6,613 bases of DNA from an uncultured Saprospiraceae bacterium (GTDB lineage Bacteria; Bacteroidota; Bacteroidia; Chitinophagales; Saprospiraceae): the NCBI GenBank assembly GCA_937967535.1, contig CALCMV010000075.1, forward strand, positions 1 through 6,613, in the 5' to 3' direction. Under the pieces are notes generated by a model that was not told the origin of the DNA, searched no databases, and was given only the letters and a program-made list of their open reading frames with translations. Positions within the stretch are counted from its first letter, which is position 1. Every line of letters starts with the position of its first letter. Shown in pieces: positions 1 through 6,597 of the stretch. Position numbers and translations under genes: made by a program.

Positions 1-526
1 TATTCCTGATGGCAATACGCTGTTTAAGTGTGCGCCACCCATTCGGGCAGCAAGTAACGGGCGGAATTTGCGCCGCGCTTTGAAGGATGGAATTATTGAT
101 TTTATTGCCAGCGACCACTCCCCTGCCCCACCGGAAATTAAGGAAATCGACAGTGGAAATTTCAGTAAGGCTTGGGGCGGTATTGCGGGTTTACAATTTT
201 TATTATCGGCGAGTTGGACGGCATTGAAAGAGGAGATGAGTTTGGAAGATTTTATACCTTTGCTGACCTCAAAACCTGCACAGTTTTTGGGTTTGCAAGA
301 TAAAATTGGTACGATAAAAAGCGGTCACAAAGCCGACCTAACCATTTGGCAACCGGAAGCGACTTTCAAGGTGACAGAAGCCACCATCGAACATCGGCAT
401 AAAGCAACGCCCTATCTGAATCACACCTTATTCGGCGTGATACATGCTACGATGGTGAATGGGCAATTTGCTTTTGAGGATGAGGGAATTGTGCCTACTC
501 CATTTGGGAAGAAATTGAACGCTTAA
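1..526 (+). CDS. allB: Allantoinase, C-terminal part (5' end outside window)
   Basis: Allantoinase is a metal-dependent cyclic amidohydrolase that opens allantoin to allantoate in the cytoplasm. The reading frame is open from base 2, giving about 174 visible residues of a family usually near 450, so the N-terminal metal-binding HxH part lies upstream of the window. Visible family motifs, counted from the first complete codon, are FKCAPPIR (8-15), DFIASDHSP (33-41; Asp38 matches the last metal/catalytic Asp), GGIAGLQ (59-65), and a KPAQFLGL...IGTIKSGHKADLTIW segment typical of the C-terminal strand layer. HRHKATPY and a terminal PTPFGK follow. The motif usually reads SDHSPC; here Ala replaces Cys, a small deviation. 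Dihydroorotase and hydantoinase are relatives, but FKCAPPIR, GGIAGLQ and the allantoicase 51 nt downstream favour allantoinase. An internal TTG at 68 is not a plausible start because homology continues upstream of it. Confidence 0.93.
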   Translation, partial: IPDGNTLFKCAPPIRAASNGRNLRRALKDGIIDFIASDHSPAPPEIKEIDSGNFSKAWGGIAGLQFLLSASWTALKEEMSLEDFIPLLTSKPAQFLGLQDKIGTIKSGHKADLTIWQPEATFKVTEATIEHRHKATPYLNHTLFGVIHATMVNGQFAFEDEGIVPTPFGKKLNA

Positions 527-577
527 ATAAGAATTTGATGTAAACGTGGCGGTCAATTCAAAATCAGTTTTTTACAT

Positions 578-1645
578 ATGAAATTTATATCTGCATACAT
601 CATCGCATATTCCAATTCTGACTTTACGAACCCGCATGAAGTCGTTTTGCAAGACGAACCGAAAGACTGCCGCGAGATATTTACCCATGCAGGTGCAAAG
701 TATTGGGGCTTAGAGACTTGCAGGCATAAAGCTACGCGAATTGACAAGGAAAATAAGAAAATTTATTACGACCACAAGGCGCATAATTGGCTGAACTTAG
801 CCTTTCGGGAACGTGCTGAAATTTCGTCGGTACAGGTTAGCACCAAGTGGTTTACGGGCAATCAGGCGCGAGCGATTACGGTGATTTTGGTAGATGAGTT
901 GATGATGACAGAAGTGGAGGTATTGACCAGAGTGCCGCTTCAACCTGACAAAGAACATAACTTTTCTTTTCCCGCCACGCCTGCTACCAAATGTCATATT
1001 CAAATATATTATGAAGGCGGTATTTCGCGCATCAATTTTTTCGGAAATCCGACAGAAAAACAATTGCCCCAACAAAAAAACCTCTTAGAAGACGCAACAG
1101 TTTCGCATGTCTCCAACGTGCATTATGGCGACCCTATAATGGCGGTCAATGGCAGTCGAAAAGAGATGCACATGGTCGGTTGGGAATCTGCGCGGACGGG
1201 CTTTGGAGAGCAAGCTATTTTTCATTTAAAAGAAGCCACGACCATAAAAAAAATCGTGGTCGATACCTATTTACATCGCTTCAATTCGCCTTTGACTTGT
1301 CATGTTTTTGGGCTCTTATTGGCAGGTGGAAAGAGTTTGGAAGATTACTTACCGACTATCCCAAAATGGCAGATTCAATTTGAGGACGGACACCGCGTAC
1401 TGCCCGAAAATTTTCAGGAATACATGCTCAATCAAGCCTATTTACAGGAAAAAACGAGCAATCCGACCAAGTTTGAAATCTCCCTTTTTAATCCGCCGGA
1501 TAGTGCTTGGAAGGCGGTGCTGCCTTGCGAATATTTGCATCCTGATACCTTTCATAACTTCATTCCGCAAGAAAACGGTCCTTTTTCGCATTTGTTGTAT
1601 TTGCATTATCCGAATGGTGGGATTCATGGTTTGAAGGTGTTTTAG
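578..1645 (+). CDS. alc: Allantoicase (allantoate amidinohydrolase)
   Basis: This enzyme hydrolyses allantoate to ureidoglycolate and urea, the step after allantoinase. The 355-residue product shows the two tandem jelly-roll (galactose-binding-like) repeats of the family, about residues 1-156 and 172-355. Matching motif pairs are WGLETCRH (43-50) with VGWESARTGFG (200-210), VSTKWFTGNQ (87-96) with VVDTYLHRFNSP (227-238), and YYEGGISRINFFG (144-156) with HYPNGGIHGLKVF (343-355). Characterised fungal enzymes have DGWETRRHR-, DTAFFNGN- and YPDGGIARFR-like signatures at these places, so the protein is recognisable but divergent, with Leu and Cys replacing conserved positions in the first motif. 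Its length is normal. ATG 578 gives a full first repeat. No Shine-Dalgarno site is visible, as is usual in Bacteroidota. It probably shares a transcript with allantoinase and ends 10 nt from the convergent downstream gene. Confidence 0.88.
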   Translation: MKFISAYIIAYSNSDFTNPHEVVLQDEPKDCREIFTHAGAKYWGLETCRHKATRIDKENKKIYYDHKAHNWLNLAFRERAEISSVQVSTKWFTGNQARAITVILVDELMMTEVEVLTRVPLQPDKEHNFSFPATPATKCHIQIYYEGGISRINFFGNPTEKQLPQQKNLLEDATVSHVSNVHYGDPIMAVNGSRKEMHMVGWESARTGFGEQAIFHLKEATTIKKIVVDTYLHRFNSPLTCHVFGLLLAGGKSLEDYLPTIPKWQIQFEDGHRVLPENFQEYMLNQAYLQEKTSNPTKFEISLFNPPDSAWKAVLPCEYLHPDTFHNFIPQENGPFSHLLYLHYPNGGIHGLKVF

Positions 1646-1655
1646 GACTGAGGTT

Positions 1656-2474
1656 TTATTTATTTTCCCAAACTGAATAGTCTATAATTGTCCATTCACC
1701 AGTTTCTTTTGATAATCTTCCACTACAACCAACACCTTCAATTTTATATGATAATTCAAAATAAGCTGTATCATTTTTAATGTCTAATTTGTCAAATATT
1801 ATATAATCTAAAATACCTTTTTTCTCTAATTCTCTTAGCGACATTATTCTAACTTTTCGCCCAAATTTATTCAAATTAAGGTTTTTTCTAATCAACTTTG
1901 TTTTTAATATTTTTACAGGTAGTCTCCCTTCAAATTTAGGGTGATAAATCCATTGGAGTTTAGGTAAATCAAGTATTTTTTGAATCAAAGCTGCAGTTGT
2001 ACCTATTTCTTTATCCTGAACAGGTATAGCTTCAATTACAATTTCTTTTAAATCCAACTCAAAGAAAATTCCATATTTATCATCTTCAATTTTCCTCATT
2101 TTTATGTTTTCCCAAGAAATTTCCTTCGTTATCTCTTTCTCTTCATTGTTCAGCGTAATTATTATCGGGAGTGAAGGTCTTTTACGTTTATAGAGTTCTA
2201 ATAAAAAAAATTCATCAGTGAATACCGAGGTTAGATGTGAGGATATACAACATTCTATTTGATTGTCATTCGGATTTATTTCAATGAAAGCGTAATCAGA
2301 CTTTTGTTTTCTCAATCCATGTAAGAACATAATTGTGGGTAACTTGATGCTCTTTACTTCAATAGAGTCACATTTTATGGTACCAACATATTTCAAGAAA
2401 TACTTTCCACAAGCCTGTCCAAAAGATATTTGAGTGGCTAAACATAAAACTATAACAGCAGATAATATTCTCAT
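1656..2474 (-). CDS. Secreted or periplasmic protein of unknown function
   Basis: I do not recognise a characterised family. The 272-residue product begins with a clear signal peptide: a short MR n-region, a hydrophobic core ILSAVIVLCLATQI, and a cleavage region around SFGQA (residues 17-21). The residues before Cys22 (G-Q-A) do not make a good lipobox, so a soluble periplasmic or secreted product is more likely than a lipoprotein. The mature part is rich in Lys, Ile and Glu and looks alternately beta and helical. Cys35, Cys75, Cys76 and Cys250 could form disulfides. The C-terminal 45 residues (FELSYKIEGVGCSGRL...GEWTIIDYSVW) resemble the final beta-hairpin pattern of many uncharacterised Bacteroidota exported proteins. 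The start ATG is preceded by an A-rich AAGAA and no Shine-Dalgarno site. Base composition is clearly more AT-rich than the neighbouring ureide genes, which could mean a recently acquired or weakly constrained gene. It is probably monocistronic and convergent with allantoicase. Confidence 0.78.
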   Translation of the reverse strand: MRILSAVIVLCLATQISFGQACGKYFLKYVGTIKCDSIEVKSIKLPTIMFLHGLRKQKSDYAFIEINPNDNQIECCISSHLTSVFTDEFFLLELYKRKRPSLPIIITLNNEEKEITKEISWENIKMRKIEDDKYGIFFELDLKEIVIEAIPVQDKEIGTTAALIQKILDLPKLQWIYHPKFEGRLPVKILKTKLIRKNLNLNKFGRKVRIMSLRELEKKGILDYIIFDKLDIKNDTAYFELSYKIEGVGCSGRLSKETGEWTIIDYSVWENK

Positions 2475-2747
2475 TTCTTATTATATATAAATTCAAAAAA
2501 ACATTAGGTTTTCGCCCCTACACAAACATTTATCGTGATAAACCTCGCGTACATTTCCCATTCAAATACTTCAAAAGTAGATTCAAAAAAATAAAAATGC
2601 AGAAAATTCCCTTGAAGCTATTTACAAACATAAAATTACACTATATTTGTATATCATTCAAACAATTACGCAAAAATTCAAATAACAGGTTTGAAAAATT
2701 CCTGCGTACAAATCATTGTAAAATTGCCCGAAAAACCTTATATTAAC
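2475..2747. other. AT-rich intergenic region with small palindromes
   Basis: No gene is supported here. Visible structure includes a perfect hairpin TTTATC-GT-GATAAA at 2529-2542. It lies inside a larger weak inverted repeat, AGGTTT (2506-2511) with AAACCT (2540-2545), which encloses CGCCCCTACAC, a motif resembling one arm of common bacterial GGGGCG palindromes. A second nested structure pairs TACGCA (2667-2672) with TGCGTA (2703-2708) and TTCAAA (2677-2682) with TTTGAA (2690-2695). A TATATTTG at 2642-2649 fits the Bacteroidota -7 consensus TAnnTTTG on the + strand, but no well-spaced -33 TTG was found. TACTTTTG on the - strand (2572-2579) could serve the secreted-protein gene, with the same limitation. 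Confidence 0.45.
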
Positions 2748-2936
2748 TGGACTTTGGACATTAGGTAATTAGGAAACTCGGTAATTATGTAAAATGCTCA
2801 TTATCAACAATTTGCATTGATTTGCATTTTATCTTAAATAAATTTTATTTAAATGTTTATATTGTTGATGAATAAATAATTACACTTTTGTCAGCCTAAT
2901 TACCTAATTTCCCAGTTCCCCAATGTCCAAAGTCCA
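2748..2936. repeat. 189-bp element with 40-nt terminal inverted repeats (MITE/REP-like)
   Basis: The arms 2748-2787 and 2897-2936 are imperfect inverted repeats, matching at 34 of 40 positions. The outer 15 nt (TGGACTTTGGACATT) and the inner 8 nt (GGTAATTA) are identical. The 109-nt centre is very AT-rich and itself symmetric: TAAAATGC (2790-2797) pairs with GCATTTTA (2824-2831), ATCAACAAT (2803-2811) with ATTGTTGAT (2861-2869), and 9-bp arms surround base 2843 (2834-2842 with 2844-2852). It has no coding capacity. This matches the form of a small non-autonomous mobile element or a REP-type bipartite palindrome. It sits 41 nt upstream of the membrane-protein gene, so it would lie in or near that gene's leader. 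Whether copies occur elsewhere cannot be told from this window. Confidence 0.7.
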
Positions 2937-2977
2937 AATATTAAACTGGAGAAAATTTAGAACACAAACACATAAAA

Positions 2978-4042
2978 ATGATAGGAAAACTACAACTCGA
3001 ACACCTAAAGTTTGGCATTCCTTTATTGATTATCCTATTTCTGGGCATCCTACCCAAAACATCGGCATTTCAAAGCGCACCCGCAGACATTTCAGTGGCG
3101 ATTCTGTTGGATTTATTGATTACTGTACCTATCATTTATTTTTTTATTATCAGGAAAACTAAAATTCCGAAATTCACGATTATCTATCCATTTTTGATTG
3201 GTATTTTAATCGCCGGATTTATCATTCCTATCGAACATCAGGCATTCTTGTCGAAGGTAAAATTTATCGCTGTTCCCTTGATAGAAGTGGGATTGGTTTC
3301 CGTACTGATTTACAAAATAATTCAACTCAATAAATCATTCAAGCAGAAAGCCAATAACGAAAATGATTTTTATGATAATTTATTAATCGCTTGTAATGAG
3401 ATATTTCCGGGTAGAATCGGGCGAATTTTAGCGACTGAAATTGCTGTATTCTATTATTTATTTTCTACAAAAAAGAAAACAGCAATTCAGGAAAATGAAT
3501 TTACTTACTTCAAAAAAAATGGTATCAAAACGGTGCTTGTCGTGATACTTTTTGTCTTGCTAATTGAGCTATTTGCGATGCACTTATTATTGGCAAAATG
3601 GAATGAAACCGTTGCGTGGGTTGTCACGATATTGAGTGTGTATGCGATGTTTCAGATATTTTCCATTTTGAAATCGCTCAATAAACGACTGCTTTCTATC
3701 AATTATCACACGAAAACATTGCACCTGCGATATGGCTTTGCTTCTCAAACTTCTATTCCGTTTGAACACATCGAAAGCATCGAAAAAAGCACCAAAACTC
3801 TCGACGACAAAACACATGTAAAACTCTCCGCATTTGATATGCTCGACGCGCATAATATTATCATTCATTTGAATCAAAAACATACAATCGACAGAATTTA
3901 CGGTATTCAAAAGCCATATAAATCAATCGCACTTTTTGTAGATGATAAGGATTTATTTGTTGCTAAAATTGAGAAAATAATTCAGGTGAATGATGCAATG
4001 TCTTCGCCAAATTCCGGCGAAGACATTACTCTAAGTGAATAA
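2978..4042 (+). CDS. Six-helix membrane protein with C-terminal bacterial PH-like domain
   Basis: The product has 354 residues, and no specific function can be assigned. Hydrophobic segments lie at about 12-27, 38-58, 66-84, 95-115, 183-205 and 211-231. The positively charged loops RKTKIPK (59-65) and KIIQLNKSFKQK (113-124) suggest a cytoplasmic N-terminus, a cytoplasmic middle section (116-182) and a cytoplasmic C-terminus. Residues 235-335 have the strand pattern of a membrane-anchored bacterial PH domain: LLSINYHTKTLHLRYG, then IPFEHIESIEKS, a further strand NIIIHL, and a final helix DLFVAKIEKIIQVND. The central soluble part (FYDNLLIACNEIFPGRIGRILATEIAVFYYLF) looks helical and is unidentified. 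Similar Bacteroidota proteins are often misnamed beta-carotene monooxygenases; nothing here supports an oxygenase. ATG 2978 follows ATAAAA with no close Shine-Dalgarno site. The stop codon touches the downstream repeat element. Confidence 0.82.
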   Translation: MIGKLQLEHLKFGIPLLIILFLGILPKTSAFQSAPADISVAILLDLLITVPIIYFFIIRKTKIPKFTIIYPFLIGILIAGFIIPIEHQAFLSKVKFIAVPLIEVGLVSVLIYKIIQLNKSFKQKANNENDFYDNLLIACNEIFPGRIGRILATEIAVFYYLFSTKKKTAIQENEFTYFKKNGIKTVLVVILFVLLIELFAMHLLLAKWNETVAWVVTILSVYAMFQIFSILKSLNKRLLSINYHTKTLHLRYGFASQTSIPFEHIESIEKSTKTLDDKTHVKLSAFDMLDAHNIIIHLNQKHTIDRIYGIQKPYKSIALFVDDKDLFVAKIEKIIQVNDAMSSPNSGEDITLSE

Positions 4043-4257
4043 TTTGAGTGTGTAAAACATTAGGGGCATTTTAATGTATTTAAACATAATTCAAAATTGA
4101 AAAGTGCCACAAAGACACGAAGACCCAAAGTATAAATTGCTGATAAGCATGAAAATTCTTTGTGCCTTTGCGTCTTTGTGGCAAAATTAAAGATGTGTAG
4201 TAGTAAGTGTTTTGACTTTTCATATCTGATTGCCCCTAATATTTTACACACTCGAAT
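4042..4257. repeat. Nested inverted-repeat element between convergent genes
   Basis: The outer arms 4042-4068 and 4231-4257 match at 25 of 27 positions (core ACATTAGGGGCA with TGCCCCTAAT). The element starts on the last base of the membrane-protein stop codon and ends 12 nt from the stop of the convergent gene, so it fills the whole gap. Nested inside is a second palindrome at 4106-4182. The element has no credible gene. Short open frames across it translate to TKTQRHKE and CLCVFVAK peptides, which are known hallmarks of spurious annotation of this repeat family. It may act as a bidirectional terminator because it is a strong palindrome between two 3' ends, or it may be a non-autonomous mobile element. 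Both roles are inference. Confidence 0.75.
4106..4182. repeat. Inner palindrome of the CCACAAAGACACGAAG family
   Basis: The arms GCCACAAAGACACGAAG... (4106-4130) and ...GCGTCTTTGTGGC (4158-4182) pair at 21 of 25 positions around a 27-nt AT-rich loop (4131-4157). The consensus CTTTGTGCCTTTGTGTCTTTGTGG is recalled as a widespread intergenic repeat in Bacteroidota and several other phyla. The asymmetric substitutions between the arms show that they have drifted or are bound by something tolerant of them. A strong RNA stem is possible in either transcription direction. Confidence 0.7.
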
Positions 4258-4269
4258 AATTTTAAAAAA

Positions 4270-5586
4270 TCATCGGCGCAAATTCAATTTATTCATCTTC
4301 ACGATATTTGATACATCTTTATATTTCAAATTCATTGTACGGTTGTCAATCACTGCTTTTGGTTTGATAACTTGATTGTTGGTATAGACTTTTGTGTTGA
4401 CATCTTTTAGGTAAATATTGAGCAATTTGGTATTTGCCGTAGCAGTACGCGGAATGAGTTTGTTATAATCCTTAATCTTGATATTTTTGTTTCTCAAATC
4501 TTCGATGACCGCCAATTTACCCAAGTCATATTTGGAGACCCACCCCGGCGCAATCCCCTTGCCCGGACGATTGCCCGACGAGCCACAAGTCACCGCTACA
4601 TCGCTCGCACCGCTTGACGAAGGCGCAGGCGGCGGCGGGTACAATACCGCAGAAATTTCTTCAATGCGGTCGGCAGTACCACGTCCGCGTTCGGGGCTAA
4701 CAGAGGTCAGTAAGCACCAATTGAGGCTTTCCAAAGCGGCATCGCCGACACGTTTCAACTCGCGCTCACTCGCACCTCTTCTGACCAATTGAATGAACTC
4801 ATCGTATTGATTATCACCGTCTTCGCAGGAGTTTTCCCACTTGGGAATGATAACCTCATTGTCGGCTATCTTAGCAACAATTTTCGGAGAAATAATACCG
4901 TAGACCAAGCCGCCAATCAAGACCACCACAATACCGATAATCGCAAAACGCAGCCCTTTACTCGTTTTGGAATCGCCAAATTTCCACAATGAACGCAGTA
5001 GCCAAAACAGCAAAATAAAAATCCCCAACGCAAAGCCGACACGAATGAGCATCGCCGTTGTTTTGTTCAATACCGTAGCCACGCGATTCGTACCGGTATC
5101 TACGAGTTGGGTAGCGCGGATGTAGATGCGGTCTACGGCATTTTGGATGGCTTCGGTGGCTGCATCGAGCAATTCGACAAAGCTATCTTTGATTTGGGCA
5201 ATGCGCTCGGCGAGGGCTTTATTGATGCAATCTACATTGTCCTGAATCATTTTATTGACCTCTCGTAGTAGCTTATTTGCCTCTTTTACAAGGTTTTGTA
5301 TAATCATATTTAGCTGTGCAGAGGCTTCTTGGATGACTTCTATCGAAGCATCTTTTACATTGCCGATTTGTTGTTCGACTTTATCATTGAGTTCGTCAAT
5401 GGTTTGTCGGATTTGGATACCCGCTTGTCCGAGTACGTCCTGTGCGATGTCGTCCAGTTGTTGGAGTAAGCCTTGCAATTCCTGAATCGGAATATCAACT
5501 TTTACATCGGTATCTACCGCCGTTGCCATACTGAATTGAAAGGGTATAACAAGGACAAAAAGTAGAATAAATGGAATCTTCTTCAT
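4270..5586 (-). CDS. Exported coiled-coil protein with transmembrane hairpin, unknown function
   Basis: I do not recognise a family. From ATG 5586 the product has 438 residues: a signal peptide MKKIPFILLFVLVIPFQFSMATA (1-23), then VDTDV at 24-28. A long amphipathic helical region with heptad or 11-residue periodicity follows (about 33-174; rich in Q, I, L, E, N). Two hydrophobic helices at 180-201 and 212-233 are joined by a basic loop (KFGDSKTSKG), so the loop is probably cytoplasmic and both flanks periplasmic. Then come a helical segment with Cys254 and Cys291, a PPPPAPSSSG linker (317-326), Cys334 and a basic Asn/Lys/Thr-rich tail. The pattern superficially recalls apolipoprotein-like or alpha-helical membrane-inserting proteins, but no homology is claimed. 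An in-frame upstream ATG at 5619 would add MIHSLIQKHSL and has a more A-rich leader; 5586 is preferred because it gives a standard signal peptide. The lipoprotein gene lies upstream on the same strand. Confidence 0.78.
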   Translation of the reverse strand: MKKIPFILLFVLVIPFQFSMATAVDTDVKVDIPIQELQGLLQQLDDIAQDVLGQAGIQIRQTIDELNDKVEQQIGNVKDASIEVIQEASAQLNMIIQNLVKEANKLLREVNKMIQDNVDCINKALAERIAQIKDSFVELLDAATEAIQNAVDRIYIRATQLVDTGTNRVATVLNKTTAMLIRVGFALGIFILLFWLLRSLWKFGDSKTSKGLRFAIIGIVVVLIGGLVYGIISPKIVAKIADNEVIIPKWENSCEDGDNQYDEFIQLVRRGASERELKRVGDAALESLNWCLLTSVSPERGRGTADRIEEISAVLYPPPPAPSSSGASDVAVTCGSSGNRPGKGIAPGWVSKYDLGKLAVIEDLRNKNIKIKDYNKLIPRTATANTKLLNIYLKDVNTKVYTNNQVIKPKAVIDNRTMNLKYKDVSNIVKMNKLNLRR

Positions 5587-5617
5587 GAGTGAGTGTTTTT
5601 GAATGAGTGAATGAATC

Positions 5618-5694
5618 ATTTTTGATTAGGTGATTTTCGATTTTTGATTCGTACAATTATGTGTTTACCAATCAAAAATCACTAAATCAAAAAT
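5618..5694. repeat. Inverted repeat between lipoprotein and coiled-coil genes
   Basis: The arms 5618-5642 and 5670-5694 match at 22 of 25 positions and are built from the unit ATTTTTGATT, which occurs twice on each side. A competing perfect 11-bp pairing exists between GATTTTTGATT (5639-5649) and AATCAAAAATC (5670-5680). On the - strand transcript the structure would lie between the two genes and just upstream of, or overlapping by two bases, the alternative start at 5619. It could be an attenuator, an RNA-processing signal or a degenerate mobile repeat. AT-rich sequence makes some symmetry expected by chance, but not 22 of 25. Confidence 0.55.
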
Positions 5695-5715
5695 CTTCCA
5701 ATCCGCTCATTAGTT

Positions 5716-6159
5716 CTAATTACAATTGCCTGATGTTTGTGGATAAGTGAAATTGAAATTACCGCCTTTATTGGTGCTGACAAGGGCTTGGCACCGGGCT
5801 GTCCAACTGCCTGTTTGTACCGTCACTTCCCATGTGCCGAATTTGAGTCCGAGCCGCGAGAGTCCGGGATTGGGGATGATGTTGTTGCGGGTAGCTTCGT
5901 AGCTTCTGGTGCGGGAGAAAGTCGTTTCGCCCGTGCCATTGCCCGATGCAGATTTCAGAACGCCGGAATAGCTGACGGAAAGGTATTCTTTGTCGTTGCC
6001 TTGCACGATTTTTTGCAAATCGCTGATGGTGATATTGAGTTCACCTGTTTTTTTTGTGGCGGAGGGTCCTACGTCAACGTCTGTATCAACGCAACTGCCA
6101 CAGCCGCTTATCATGGCGACCAAAACGCCAATTGCCAATAGCCATTTTATATGCTTCAT
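5716..6159 (-). CDS. Small predicted lipoprotein with beta-rich domain
   Basis: The 147-residue product has a lipoprotein signal peptide, MKHIKWLLAIGVLVAMISGC, with lipobox ISGC and lipid-acceptor Cys20. The mature protein begins CGSCVDTDVDV, followed by a flexible linker. About residues 38-147 form a probable beta-sandwich: LNITISDL, EYLSVSYSGVL, ETTFSRTRSYEA, LKFGTWEVTVQTGSWTARCQALV and NFNFTYP. The GTWEVTVQTGSWTARC segment resembles an edge-strand pair of Ig-like or carboxypeptidase-regulatory-like domains. Cys123 and Cys146 could pair. No enzyme motif is visible. ATG 6159 is preceded by GAAAA, typical of Bacteroidota starts. A location in the inner or outer membrane cannot be settled. It is the upstream gene of a probable two-gene unit with the coiled-coil protein and could be its partner; this is inferred only from position, export and the shared VDTDV motif. 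Confidence 0.78.
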   Translation of the reverse strand: MKHIKWLLAIGVLVAMISGCGSCVDTDVDVGPSATKKTGELNITISDLQKIVQGNDKEYLSVSYSGVLKSASGNGTGETTFSRTRSYEATRNNIIPNPGLSRLGLKFGTWEVTVQTGSWTARCQALVSTNKGGNFNFTYPQTSGNCN

Positions 6160-6510
6160 TTTCGAGTAGATTTATGGTGAATAATAGAGAATCAATGAAT
6201 CTTAAATTTTGAATGATACAAGCAATATTTCATTGTATAATTTGTGTATCAATTAATTTACAAATTCAAACCTTATTAAATATTTATGTTAGTTATTATT
6301 CGTAAACACATATTTATTAATATTTTTTATAGTATAAATTTATTAAAATTAATAATTATTATCAAGTATTATTTATATTTTCTTATTAAGAAATCCTATA
6401 ACATGGAGAAAAGTCACCTCTAAGTGCAGTATTTTTTTTGGTTACTATGAACGATATAAATTTTGGAATACTGTAATGACTGCTTTACAGGCTGACCGCG
6501 AACTCGTAAA

Positions 6511-6526
6511 GGCGATTTCAATCGCC
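6511..6526. repeat. Perfect hairpin GGCGAT-TTCA-ATCGCC
   Basis: A six-base-pair GC-rich perfect stem with a four-base loop lies in an otherwise AT-rich stretch. It is immediately followed by the second copy of AAGTGCAGT. No T-run follows on the + strand, so it is not a classical terminator. It is more likely a REP-like hairpin or part of an element end. Confidence 0.55.
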
Positions 6527-6597
6527 AAGTGCAGTGTAATTGTTATTTGTAATAAATTGTAAGTAAATATTTTACAAATTAAATTTATTATTTACGT

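Noticed and set aside
797..1075. 92-codon - strand open frame within allantoicase
   Set aside because: It lies wholly antisense to a recognised two-repeat enzyme and shows no protein-like pattern.
2748..2936. CRISPR-like or tandem repeat interpretation of the TAATTAGG-type units
   Set aside because: Only one inverted pair is present and there are no regularly spaced direct repeats or spacers.
2923..3162. 79-codon + strand open frame overlapping the start of the membrane-protein gene
   Set aside because: It begins inside the right arm of the 189-bp repeat and is out of frame with the clear transmembrane segments encoded from 2978.
4060..4375. Short open frames of 63 and 71 codons across the convergent gap
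   Set aside because: They lie within or run out of the nested inverted repeat and encode the TKTQRHKE / CLCVFVAK peptides known from spurious annotation of this repeat; no start context or domain supports them.
5737..6141. 134-codon + strand open frame opposite the lipoprotein gene
   Set aside because: The - strand frame has a textbook lipoprotein signal and a beta-rich domain; the + strand product is Cys/Ala-rich without recognisable features and is an antisense shadow.
6511..6526. Rho-independent terminator
   Set aside because: The GC-rich hairpin is not followed by a T-run on either strand, and no gene ends next to it within the window.
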